Shown here: one piece after another, positions 9,242 to 17,032 of the stretch
Layout: every line of letters starts with the position of its first letter
How positions within the stretch are numbered: position 1 is the stretch's first letter
Source of the DNA: Pseudomonas taiwanensis
GTDB taxonomy: Bacteria; Pseudomonadota; Gammaproteobacteria; Pseudomonadales; Pseudomonadaceae
DNA: 64,000 nucleotides
Direction of reading: 5' to 3'
Assembly (NCBI RefSeq): GCF_013393345.1
Contig: NZ_QJRF01000060.1
Span: 226,090-290,089 of the forward strand
Translations under genes and position numbers: made by a program
Notes under the pieces: generated by a model
The model's database searches: none
What the model saw: the letters and a program-made list of their open reading frames with translations, nothing else
Told to the model about the DNA's origin: nothing

Positions 9242-9625
9242 ATGTCCATCTTCACGCACGTAACTGTTGGCACCAACGACCTGGCCAAAGCCCGTAGCTT
9301 CTACGACAACGTTTTGGGTGCGCTGGGTAATAAGCGCATTGCAGATCTTGGCGAAAATGGCTCCATCTGGGGCGTAGACGCTCCGTCCTTCTTCGTACTG
9401 AAACCTGCAAACGGCGAACCTGCCAGCGTAGGTAACGGTGTCACTGTTAGCTTCGAAGCACCCAATCGCGCCGCCATTGATGCTTTCCATGCCGCTGCCC
9501 TTGCTGCCGGCGGTAAAGACGAAGGTGCTCCCGGCCCGCGTGGTTGGGCTCCGAACGCATACGCCGCATATGCTCGCGACCTCGATGGGAACAAGCTGGC
9601 GGTTTACTGCTTTAAAGCTGAGTAA
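9242..9625 (+). CDS. VOC-family (glyoxalase/bleomycin-resistance fold) protein
   Basis: 127-residue single VOC module: an N-terminal FTHVTVGTNDLAKARSFYD strand-helix unit and a C-terminal YAAYARDLDGNKLAVYCF unit. Such proteins are often glyoxalase- or glutathione-transferase-like metalloenzymes. H6 and E127-region residues are possible ligands, but the ligand set is not clear. Position between two formaldehyde dehydrogenases suggests a role with glutathione adducts; this is inference. The RBS is weak (AAAGAGA). Confidence 0.8.
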   Translation: MSIFTHVTVGTNDLAKARSFYDNVLGALGNKRIADLGENGSIWGVDAPSFFVLKPANGEPASVGNGVTVSFEAPNRAAIDAFHAAALAAGGKDEGAPGPRGWAPNAYAAYARDLDGNKLAVYCFKAE

Positions 9626-9777
9626 GCACATCAGGCGCCTAACCTAAGGCGCTATCGAAGGCGCACTGCCGTTGCATGCATGTGCGCCCTCCTCCGAAAC
9701 CAATAATCACGAACTTTCAGTGGTTCCTCTGGAAACCACCGAATCCCGAAACACTCGCATGAGTGGAAGGAGTTGGC

Positions 9778-10977
9778 ATGTCTGGTAATCGTGGTGTCGT
9801 TTATCTCGGTGCGGGCAAGGTCGAAGTGCAGAAGATCGACTACCCGAAAATGCAGGATCCCCGCGGCAAGAAGATCGAGCACGGGGTGATTCTGAAGGTG
9901 GTCTCCACCAACATCTGCGGCTCGGACCAGCACATGGTGCGCGGCCGTACCACCGCCCAGGTCGGCCTGGTGCTCGGCCACGAGATCACCGGTGAGGTGA
10001 TCGAGAAAGGCAGTGACGTGGAAAGCCTGAAGATCGGCGACCTGGTTTCCGTGCCGTTCAACGTAGCTTGCGGCCGCTGCCGCTCCTGCAAGGAAATGCA
10101 CACCGGTGTCTGCCTCACAGTCAACCCGGCCCGCGCCGGCGGTGCCTACGGCTATGTCGACATGGGCGACTGGACCGGCGGCCAGGCCGAGTACGTGCTG
10201 GTGCCCTACGCCGACTTCAACCTGCTCAAGCTGCCGGACCGCGACAAGGCCATGGAGAAGATCCGTGACCTGACCTGCCTCTCCGACATCCTGCCCACCG
10301 GCTACCACGGCGCGGTCACCGCCGGCGTCGGTCCGGGTAGCACCGTGTATGTCGCCGGTGCCGGTCCGGTGGGCCTGGCCGCCGCCGCCTCCGCGCGCCT
10401 GCTGGGTGCCGCCGTGGTCATCGTTGGTGATGTGAACCCGGTGCGTCTGGTGCATGCCAAAGCGCAGGGCTTCGAGATCGCCGACCTGTCCCAGGACACC
10501 CCGCTGCACGAGCAGATTGCCGCTCTGCTGGGCGAGCCGGAAGTGGATTGCGCCATCGACGCGGTGGGCTTCGAAGCGCGTGGCCATGGCCATTCCGGTG
10601 CCCAGCACGAGGCTCCAGCCACCGTGCTCAACTCGCTGATGCAGGTCACCCGTGTGGCCGGCAAGATCGGTATCCCCGGCCTCTACGTCACCGAGGACCC
10701 GGGCGCTACCGATGCCGCGGCGAAGATCGGCAGCCTGAGCATCCGCTTCGGCCTCGGCTGGGCGAAATCCCACAGTTTCCACACCGGCCAGACTCCGGTG
10801 ATGAAGTACAACCGCGCGCTCATGCAGGCGATCATGTGGGACCGCATCAACATCGCTGAAGTGGTGGGTGTGCAGGTCATCAGCCTGGATGACGCACCGC
10901 GTGGCTACGGCGAGTTCGATGCCGGTGTGCCGAAGAAATTCGTCATCGACCCGCACAAGACCTTCAGCGCAGCCTGA
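9778..10977 (+). CDS. fdhA: Glutathione-independent formaldehyde dehydrogenase
   Basis: 399 residues, the exact length class of Pseudomonas putida formaldehyde dehydrogenase, and the sequence is recognisably that enzyme from end to end. It oxidises free formaldehyde to formate with tightly bound NAD. Zinc sites are visible: NICGSDQH and GHEITG for the catalytic zinc, CGRCRSCKEMHTGVC for the structural zinc. The start is set at MSGNRG because GGAAGGAG lies before it; an earlier in-frame ATG five codons up is not supported. High third-position GC. With the class III enzyme upstream it gives two parallel formaldehyde sinks. Confidence 0.96.
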   Translation: MSGNRGVVYLGAGKVEVQKIDYPKMQDPRGKKIEHGVILKVVSTNICGSDQHMVRGRTTAQVGLVLGHEITGEVIEKGSDVESLKIGDLVSVPFNVACGRCRSCKEMHTGVCLTVNPARAGGAYGYVDMGDWTGGQAEYVLVPYADFNLLKLPDRDKAMEKIRDLTCLSDILPTGYHGAVTAGVGPGSTVYVAGAGPVGLAAAASARLLGAAVVIVGDVNPVRLVHAKAQGFEIADLSQDTPLHEQIAALLGEPEVDCAIDAVGFEARGHGHSGAQHEAPATVLNSLMQVTRVAGKIGIPGLYVTEDPGATDAAAKIGSLSIRFGLGWAKSHSFHTGQTPVMKYNRALMQAIMWDRINIAEVVGVQVISLDDAPRGYGEFDAGVPKKFVIDPHKTFSAA

Positions 10978-11026
10978 TTCGCTTCTACCGTCGACGCCGC
11001 GATTTGTGCCTGCGGCGTTAACCTTT

Positions 11027-11051
11027 AGGAGCCTTCGGGCTCCTCTTTTTT
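11027..11051 (+). terminator. Rho-independent terminator of fdhA
   Basis: Stem AGGAGCC/GGCTCCT with TTCG tetraloop, followed by CTTTTTT. Textbook intrinsic terminator 50 bases after the fdhA stop. Confidence 0.92.
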
Positions 11052-11205
11052 CCCGCAATCAAATTAACGAGTGAGCATCCGGTCCCCGCTGACTGCCCGT
11101 CCCTCTCACGACCACAGGGCACGCCCAATCGTTGGAGTAAGTAGGATTGAGCAGAATTAACGGCACACGGCCCACTCACTTGGGACACACAGCGAGCACA
11201 TCCGT

Positions 11206-11424
11206 TTGAACCTTCAAGATGCCACCTTGGCCCTCTTCCTCACCGCTCACATCCATGGCACCAATGCAGCCATCAAGGCCACGGCCAAGCGCTGCGCCAA
11301 TTGCCTTCCCCACAGTAAACGGGACTTGATGCTCTCTATCATTGACAGCACCGAGCCGCTCAAGCTGGTCAGGTACATTGCTGAAAACCTGGACTCTGTC
11401 GATATGGGGCAGATCGCGCCTTAA
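11206..11424 (+). CDS. Small hypothetical protein, TTG start, member of a local pair
   Basis: 72 codons from a TTG. The product shares a clear core with the ORF at 11900: DAT-ALxLxA, IKATAKRCA, SKRD, and IIDSTEPLKLVRYIAENLD. Conservation of this protein pattern between the two copies, despite many third-base changes, argues that it is or was translated. No AGGAGG-like RBS is obvious. I do not recognise the family. The position just after fdhA marks the left edge of accessory DNA. Confidence 0.5.
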   Translation: MNLQDATLALFLTAHIHGTNAAIKATAKRCANCLPHSKRDLMLSIIDSTEPLKLVRYIAENLDSVDMGQIAP

Positions 11425-11899
11425 AGATCAGCGACAGTTGCCATTACCTGAATTGTGCCTACGGGGTAAGGAACGGAACTCTACCCCGCTCTCCGGTGCT
11501 AGAAATGGTATTTGTCGAACCGAGGTTTAAAGGGTTCTGCGCAAAGGTCTGCTGGAGCAATAGGATGCGCGGGTGCATTAAGCTGACGCACACCACCTCA
11601 TCCACTACGGGTACCATCCCACCGCTGGGACTTGTTTAGGGGACGCATCCTACATAGAGCGCAATGCTCCCTTCCAGTCCATGGCGCTGCCCTCTTATCA
11701 CCTGCCGATTAGGCGTAGTGTCCGCAAAATCACCAAAGCAGCATCATATAGCCACCACGGTGCAACTGTAGCGTCAGAAGACGTAGTGGGCACGGTCTGA
11801 ATCAAAGTAAAGCGATTGCTCTCGCAGCTCACACGAAGACTTGAAGCGATCTACGAGTTGGCGAATACTGGATAGCTAACTGACACAAGGCATCGCAGT
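11425..11899. other. 475-base stretch without recognisable genes
   Basis: Between the two paralogous small ORFs. No convincing ORF, terminator or repeat is visible, apart from short GC-rich inverted segments. It could hold regulatory DNA or decayed coding sequence. Confidence 0.4.
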
Positions 11900-12091
11900 T
11901 TGACTTTATTGGACGCCACCATTGCCCTCTTGCTCGCCGCTCAGATTCACTGTTCGGATAAAGCAATCAAAGCTACGGCGAAACGCTGCGCTCAACGTCT
12001 TCCCCGCAGCAAACGGGACGTGATGTTCTCCATCATCGACAGCACCGAACCACTCAAGCTAGTCAGGTACATAGCTGAGAATTTGGACTGA
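11900..12091 (+). CDS. Small hypothetical protein, TTG start, second copy
   Basis: 63-residue paralogue of the product at 11206, ending at the shared ENLD where the first copy carries nine extra residues. ACAAGG lies nine bases before the TTG, a better start signal than in copy 1. Function unknown. DNA identity between copies is moderate (most differences are silent or conservative), pointing to an old duplication rather than a recent one. Confidence 0.5.
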   Translation: MTLLDATIALLLAAQIHCSDKAIKATAKRCAQRLPRSKRDVMFSIIDSTEPLKLVRYIAENLD

Positions 12092-12208
12092 TGGCATCGA
12101 ACATTGCGTTCCTTGCAAATTGACCAAGGGCAATGCCCAGCGCCAGAGTAATTTCACGCGCAACCGGTTAACTGCGGTGTCTATTTGCATCACGCTAAGG
12201 AGAATGCA

Positions 12209-12565
12209 ATGAGCAAACTGGCCGAATTTAAACGCCTGGAGGCACAGCTCGCGGAACAACTTGCCGCGCTGAACAGCCTCAAGAACGACGCAGAACTCAA
12301 GCGCGAAATTGAGTTTGAAACCAAACTCAGAGCGCTTCTCGATGAATATGGCCTTGGGCTAAAGGCAGTAATCAACATCCTTGATCCAGGTCGCGCGAGC
12401 ACTCCGCTGCCGGCTCGGAAAACTCAAAGGCGCGAGCGCACCGTCAAGGTCTACAAGAATCCGCACACCAATGAAGTGGTCGAGACGAAGGGCGGTAACA
12501 ACAAGGTGCTGAACGCTTGGAAAGCCGAGTATGGCGCAGCGGCAGTGAAATCTTGGCTTCAGTGA
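12209..12565 (+). CDS. MvaT/MvaU-type xenogeneic silencer (H-NS functional class)
   Basis: 118 residues, the size of Pseudomonas MvaT/MvaU. The N-terminal half (MSKLAEFKRLEAQLAEQL onward) is the coiled-coil oligomerisation region; the C-terminal part (VKVYKNPHTNEVVETKGG NNKVLNAWKAEYG...VKSWL) is the AT-rich-DNA-binding domain. The ATG is chosen because TAAGGAGA precedes it; an upstream GTG is not needed. Chromosomes usually carry mvaT and mvaU; a third copy at the edge of accessory DNA is commonly an element-borne silencer that keeps cargo quiet. Whether this is a core or element copy cannot be decided without the genome. Confidence 0.92.
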   Translation: MSKLAEFKRLEAQLAEQLAALNSLKNDAELKREIEFETKLRALLDEYGLGLKAVINILDPGRASTPLPARKTQRRERTVKVYKNPHTNEVVETKGGNNKVLNAWKAEYGAAAVKSWLQ

Positions 12566-12571
12566 AGCCTT

Positions 12572-12607
12572 GCTGCTTTAGGTCGGTGACATCCGACCTA
12601 AAGCAGC
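12572..12607. terminator. Perfect 15-bp hairpin between convergent genes
   Basis: GCTGCTTTAGGTCGG pairs perfectly with CCGACCTAAAGCAGC around a 6-base loop. It lies between the silencer gene and the leftward membrane-protein gene, so it may stop transcription from both sides. No T-run on either strand. Confidence 0.7.
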
Positions 12608-12648
12608 CAAACCGGTTTACTAGCGCCGCAAACCTCCAGAAATCGTGA

Positions 12649-13482
12649 TCATTCTTGGAGCGCTGTCGCCCCACTCTTGGCCGTCCGTGTAGGAGCATGT
12701 GGAAGGAGAACCTCACATGCCAACACAAGGCGCTGCGCATACGAGAAAGCTGCTTCGCGCACCCGGGCCTCAGAGAAGTAGAAAATCCAGACAACAGCCA
12801 TGACCAAGGCCACCCCAATGGTGACAGCCTCCCCCGCCCCAAGTAGTGCCTCTGGATGTGCGACAGCATCTAGCCGCTGCGCCCAGGAGCTGAGCCCTAG
12901 TCGCAGCATCACCCAAGCGACAACCCCCAGGCACATCAGCAGTCCTAGCCAACGCACACCAAAGCCATTTCGACGATAGCCGTAAGTCACGTTGGCTCGA
13001 AACAGTAAGTCGAACTTCTTCTTATCTCTCGTCGCCTCCCGAAGCCAGTTGCCTGCTGCCGCATAGACTGCGTCTGCAGCCCCTGGATCCGCGCCCTCGA
13101 TCTCCCTTGACGGGAACACCACCTTTAGCTTCCTCGCCAAGAAATCGTGATAGCGTCGTTTGGACACCGAATCCAAGACGTCGTCGTGGTGACGGAGAAC
13201 CTGGACACTGGGCACGCCCCCCCACCGCAACCAGAGGCCCTTCTCCTTGCCCTTGCCCAGGCTGCGAGCAATGTCCGATAGGAGATACAACCCACCCACG
13301 GCGCCCGCCAACCACCACAAGCCCTTCAGTTGGAGCATCTGATTACCGTACAGCGCGATGGCCATGACCGCGAATGGCAGGAGGCACAGCAAGGCGGGAT
13401 AGAGACGTGCCTGGCGCTCATAAGGGTCAAGCAGGAGCGTAGCCTTAGCCAGCCCACTACCCATTAGCTGCAGGCTGTTCAT
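12649..13482 (-). CDS. Four-helix membrane protein, possible pore-forming effector (S-4TM-like layout)
   Basis: 277 residues. Two hydrophobic helices near residues 28-48 and 53-70, a long polar middle (about 75-170), and two more helices near 178-196 and 216-236. This 2+2 layout with a central cytosolic domain resembles the S-4TM effectors associated with CBASS-type systems. The middle contains LWLRWGG, RYHDFLARKL, WLREATRDKKKFDLLF and YGYRRNGFG segments. It overlaps the upstream MBL gene by four bases (ATGA), so the two form one operon. Assignment as an effector is inference from topology and context; the family name is not proven. Confidence 0.7.
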   Translation of the reverse strand: MNSLQLMGSGLAKATLLLDPYERQARLYPALLCLLPFAVMAIALYGNQMLQLKGLWWLAGAVGGLYLLSDIARSLGKGKEKGLWLRWGGVPSVQVLRHHDDVLDSVSKRRYHDFLARKLKVVFPSREIEGADPGAADAVYAAAGNWLREATRDKKKFDLLFRANVTYGYRRNGFGVRWLGLLMCLGVVAWVMLRLGLSSWAQRLDAVAHPEALLGAGEAVTIGVALVMAVVWIFYFSEARVREAAFSYAQRLVLACEVLLPHAPTRTAKSGATALQE

Positions 13483-14555
13483 TTCTCGACCTCATGGTGG
13501 AAGGGAACATATTCCAGAGCTCCATACCCATCTCGCTTTGGCATGTTTCGTTGATGCCGGATAGATTGGCCTTTGGTTTGTGCAACCCTGAAGCCACGCC
13601 GAATGAAGGCGTTAGTCACCACGCGCTTGGGATGAGTTGGCGCCTTCGCCGAAGCGGACGCAAAGGCTACTCGCCGGGGTACGACGGAGTCGTCTGGCGA
13701 CGGCTCACCCACGACCAAATTCAGTGCTTCCGTGGACACGTTGTGGCGCCCGCCATGGTGGGGAATTTGCACAAAGTCGACGGCAGACGGGAGATGAATA
13801 CCCTGACCGATCGCGAAATCGGCTGAGGCCTTGAGCGATTCCACGCCAGCATCACCGGTCAGCAGATAGCCGCGACCATCGTAACTGCCAAACACAACCA
13901 CACTACTTTCATTTTCAGCGCTGGTGGTCACCGCTTCTGGCAGATACTCCAAATCCCAAGCACTGGCAACGAACTGAACAGCTTTGCGCCCGAAATCCTT
14001 GAAAGCCTCCACCACGCTTTCTACTTTCAACTCAGGAGACTTTTCGAACGCAGGAATAAGCTCATGGACATATCGATCTCGCGTCGGCGACAGCACCTGG
14101 AAGATGCCTATCCGGCTACCCGCGAAGGGCTCCCGAACCGGAATGCCCCGCTCAACAGCAGCCTGTTCCAGGCGATAGGCAGCGCTCATTTTGCGCTGTA
14201 GGCGCTCCGCCAGGCTATTGTCAGTAATACGTCCGTCATGGAAGTAATGCCGAATCTCGCTGCTGTACTGCCATGGGCGATGCATCCACACCTCCCCCAC
14301 CGAAAGTGTCTCCACGAGATGCGTCAGGCCCCCGGCATGGTCGTTGTCCGGATGAGAATTGACCAAGTAGTCCACATGGTGTGTCCCGAAATGCTTTTGG
14401 ATATGGTCGACCAACGCCACACCATATTCTTGGGTGCCTCCGTCGTAGACCATTACTCGGAAGCCATCACCTTCCCTCCAACGAATCGCGATGGCGTCAC
14501 CGCTGTGCTCCCCATTCCCCACCGGTAAAAAATCGATTTCGATACCCGCTGTCAT
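13479..14555 (-). CDS. MBL-fold hydrolase (ComEC/Rec2-like metallo-beta-lactamase domain)
   Basis: 358 residues, soluble. The metal-binding HxDxDH motif is SHPDNDH (H68, D70, D72, H73), with further ligands likely in LLTGDAGVE and IPHHGGRHN. This is the stand-alone MBL type often placed in defence islands, where nuclease or nucleotide-hydrolase activity is suspected. It is the first gene of a two-gene leftward operon with the membrane protein that follows. A second, distant MBL protein is encoded at 15851; they share the motif frame but are otherwise unlike, so they probably serve different operons. Confidence 0.82.
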   Translation of the reverse strand: MTAGIEIDFLPVGNGEHSGDAIAIRWREGDGFRVMVYDGGTQEYGVALVDHIQKHFGTHHVDYLVNSHPDNDHAGGLTHLVETLSVGEVWMHRPWQYSSEIRHYFHDGRITDNSLAERLQRKMSAAYRLEQAAVERGIPVREPFAGSRIGIFQVLSPTRDRYVHELIPAFEKSPELKVESVVEAFKDFGRKAVQFVASAWDLEYLPEAVTTSAENESSVVVFGSYDGRGYLLTGDAGVESLKASADFAIGQGIHLPSAVDFVQIPHHGGRHNVSTEALNLVVGEPSPDDSVVPRRVAFASASAKAPTHPKRVVTNAFIRRGFRVAQTKGQSIRHQRNMPKRDGYGALEYVPFHHEVEK

Positions 14556-14877
14556 TCCATTGCCCTCGAACCCTGGTTTTGAATGGCCCAGTTAAAGGCA
14601 GTGCAGCACCCTTCAATGGACCAGTGATGGCGTAATAGTGGCGATCACTAGGAATTTCAAGGGGAGGGGTGTCAACGAGATAAGGTCGAAGCTGCACATG
14701 AGGACTGAAGGTGACGCTGAAAATAGCCAGGGCAGTGAAACGCTCGCGCCGAACATCTCGCCGATGCTTGTGCCGCCTTTGTCGCACCGTAAGCCGGGGT
14801 ACCGGCACGTGAAGGAGGTTCAGCCATCGGCATACGTCGAACTAGCGATGAAATCCCTCTGCGCCCCCAGCCGGTGC
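14556..14877. other. 322-base intergenic region, probable promoter for the MBL/membrane operon
   Basis: No convincing gene: short frames on both strands lack RBS and recognisable protein character. It should hold the promoter of the leftward MBL operon and the end of the WYL gene transcript. Confidence 0.4.
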
Positions 14878-15723
14878 TCAAACCTCCTCAATACGAACTA
14901 GCACAATCTGCTGGTGCTCGGCAGGCGGGGCATCGGATTCAGTGATGTTCAAGCGCCTCATCAAATAGTAGAGCTGAGCCCGTCGGGTTCGAATTCTCGC
15001 CTCACCTTCCACCATGTTGTAGTCGCGAGAAATAGCCGACTTCTTCGCCTCGGAATAGCTTGGATTGGGCCCGATAACCACATTGACAAAGGAGTTCCAC
15101 TCAATGTCCTCAGGGACGGGATCCGCGGGTTTTGAAGACGTACCCACCGAGAATATCCGGCCGAGGACAAAATCTTTATGTTGTTGAGAGGAATAGCAGT
15201 ACGCCCGCAAATGCCAACGATAGCCATCCTGGGCAAACGCTAATGGAAAAACCAAGCGATCAGTTGGCTCGGGATTACTCATGGACTGGTAGCCAATGAC
15301 GATAGCCATTTGCTTCTGAATTGCTCGAAGCAGAGGAATGAAGTTTTGCGGATCAATCTTTCGGCTGGGGTACGGAAAGAAATCTACCGGCGGTGCCCAG
15401 CCCACGAAGCTGTCGCTATGGGCGACGGTCCCCGTATTACGCCACAACAGTTCGCTTAGGTACTGCCCACAATCCTCCTTAACGAGTAAAGGCTGGAAGC
15501 CCTCTGTAGCGACATAGGTCTTCTGCACCCGATCGTAGTGCATGTTCGCCGGAGCCAGTTCCTGGTATTTCGAAAAATCCAGAGAGGCTTGAGGCACAGA
15601 GATTTTGAAGAAACCGGTCAGGTCGGCGCGGTTCACTCGCCCTTCCCAGAGGAGACGAAAGTCGATGAACTCCAGCCGCCGCTCTTGACCCCAACGCCCT
15701 TGGCGAGACGAAATTTCACTCAT
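14878..15723 (-). CDS. WYL-domain transcriptional regulator, CapW/BrxR-like
   Basis: 281 residues. The N-terminal winged helix (RRLEFIDFRLLWEGRVNRAD then FFKISVPQASLDFSKYQ) followed by the linker YDRVQKTYVATEGFQP is the pattern of the BrxR/CapW regulators that control BREX, CBASS and other defence operons. A WYL domain covers roughly 125-215 (IGYQSMS, FPLAFAQDGYRWHLRAYC, DFVLGRI) and a C-terminal WCX-like extension follows. It is divergent from the MBL/E2-E1-JAB operon across 127 bases that contain a direct repeat, so it most likely represses that operon until a ligand linked to infection or DNA damage is sensed. The ligand is unknown. Confidence 0.88.
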   Translation of the reverse strand: MSEISSRQGRWGQERRLEFIDFRLLWEGRVNRADLTGFFKISVPQASLDFSKYQELAPANMHYDRVQKTYVATEGFQPLLVKEDCGQYLSELLWRNTGTVAHSDSFVGWAPPVDFFPYPSRKIDPQNFIPLLRAIQKQMAIVIGYQSMSNPEPTDRLVFPLAFAQDGYRWHLRAYCYSSQQHKDFVLGRIFSVGTSSKPADPVPEDIEWNSFVNVVIGPNPSYSEAKKSAISRDYNMVEGEARIRTRRAQLYYLMRRLNITESDAPPAEHQQIVLVRIEEV

Positions 15724-15753
15724 GTCATTGATTTTCCTAGGCTTTTAATGGGG

Positions 15754-15799
15754 ATAAAAAATATACGGACAAAAAGTAGACCGAAATAAAAACTATACG
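15754..15799. promoter_or_regulatory. Direct repeat in the divergent promoter region (candidate WYL-regulator operator)
   Basis: ATAAAAAATATACG at 15754-15767 and ATAAAAACTATACG at 15786-15799 match at 13 of 14 positions. Their starts are 32 bases apart, about three helical turns, so both face the same side of the DNA. The AT-rich copies overlap likely -10 regions for both directions. This is the expected place for autoregulation by the WYL regulator. Confidence 0.5.
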
Positions 15800-15850
15800 T
15801 ATCCTAGCCGTCAGACCTGAAGCTAGCAATCGCTCCATAAGGGGGACACC

Positions 15851-17032
15851 ATGGCCGCGAAAATCACGTTCTTTCCCGTAGACAACGGTGATATGACCTT
15901 GGTGCGCCTGGCGGACACGCGAGTGACCACCCTGCTCATCGACATCCACATCCGCGTCGCCGCCGACGATCCTGCGGATCCTACTCCCGATGTCGCCAGC
16001 GAGCTGCGTAAGCGGCTCCAGTTTGATCGAGAGGGTCGCCCTTTCGTGGACGCCTTCCTGCTCAGCCATCCGGACAAGGATCACTGCAGCGGCCTGCGAA
16101 AACACTTCTGGCTGGGGGATCCAGACGAGTACCCCGATGATGAGCTCCCGCTAACGGAGAAACGCATTCTAATCAGAGAGCTTTGGTCCTCTCCGATGGT
16201 GTTCAGACGCCGCTCGAAAAATCACACACTCTGCGAAGACGCCCAGGCCTTCAACGCCGAAGCGCGCCGGCGCGTGAAGTACTGGCGCACCTATCATTCC
16301 GCCGGAGATGGAAACCGTATTCTGATCATGGGCGAGGATGAAAACGGTAAGACCGATGACCTGACTCCGATCGTGGTTAAAGCAGGTGAAACCTTCTCGA
16401 CGATCAATGGCGACTCGTCGAGCTCGATGTATTTCTCAGCGCGTCTGCTAGCACCGGCGCCCAAGCAAGCAGATGAGAAACTTGAAGAAACCCTATCGAA
16501 GAATCACTCCAGCGTGATTCTCAATTTGGAAATTTTCCCGACGATTCTGGCCACCAAACGCACGCGTTTTCTGACCGGCGGCGACGCTGAAGTCGCGATT
16601 TGGCAACGACTGTGGGACAAGTACCAGAACACCCCGGACGTCTTGGCGTACGACCTGCTTCAAGCGCCCCACCACTGTTCCTGGCACTCGCTGTCCTACG
16701 ATAGCTGGTCAACCTACAAGGAAGAGGCAGAGGTCTGTGAAGAGGCGCGAAATGCGCTGAGCCAAGCTCGCGAAGGCGCAACTATTGTCGCCAGCAGTAA
16801 GCAGATTCTGGACGATGACAAAGATCCACCGTGCATTCGCGCCAAACGTGAATACCAGTCGATCGTCAGGCCTGTGGATGGAACCTTCCTCTGCACGGGA
16901 GACGGAAAGCGCCCAGAACTTCTCGAACTAGAAGTGCAATCCGGCGGCAGCCTGGTTCGAATTGCCGCTGGCGTTATCGCTGCAACCGGAAGTGCAGTTG
17001 CTGCCGCGGCGCCTCGCGCGGGACGCCCATGA
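15851..17032 (+). CDS. MBL-fold protein, first gene of the E2-E1-JAB operon
   Basis: 393 residues. The HxDxDH motif is SHPDKDH (H73, D75, D77, H78); additional metal ligands are likely in LTGGDAEV and QAPHHCSWHS. The last 30 residues are Ala/Gly-rich (AAGVIAATGSAVAAAAP) and end in GRP, an unusual tail for an enzyme and possibly exposed. ATG with GGGGGACACC upstream. It overlaps the next gene by four bases. Comparative surveys of prokaryotic ubiquitin-like systems describe MBL proteins next to E1/E2/JAB fusions, which supports a joint function; the MBL might be the effector nuclease or the modified target. That last point is inference. Confidence 0.85.
   Translation: MAAKITFFPVDNGDMTLVRLADTRVTTLLIDIHIRVAADDPADPTPDVASELRKRLQFDREGRPFVDAFLLSHPDKDHCSGLRKHFWLGDPDEYPDDELPLTEKRILIRELWSSPMVFRRRSKNHTLCEDAQAFNAEARRRVKYWRTYHSAGDGNRILIMGEDENGKTDDLTPIVVKAGETFSTINGDSSSSMYFSARLLAPAPKQADEKLEETLSKNHSSVILNLEIFPTILATKRTRFLTGGDAEVAIWQRLWDKYQNTPDVLAYDLLQAPHHCSWHSLSYDSWSTYKEEAEVCEEARNALSQAREGATIVASSKQILDDDKDPPCIRAKREYQSIVRPVDGTFLCTGDGKRPELLELEVQSGGSLVRIAAGVIAATGSAVAAAAPRAGRP

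Noticed and set aside
9652..11058. 468-codon leftward frame opposite fdhA
   Set aside because: Antisense shadow of a high-GC gene; the fdhA frame is a full match to a known enzyme.
14638..14901. Possible 87-codon gene between the MBL operon and the WYL gene (candidate missing ubiquitin-like protein)
   Set aside because: No RBS, no beta-grasp pattern, no C-terminal Gly-Gly, and it runs into the end of the WYL gene.
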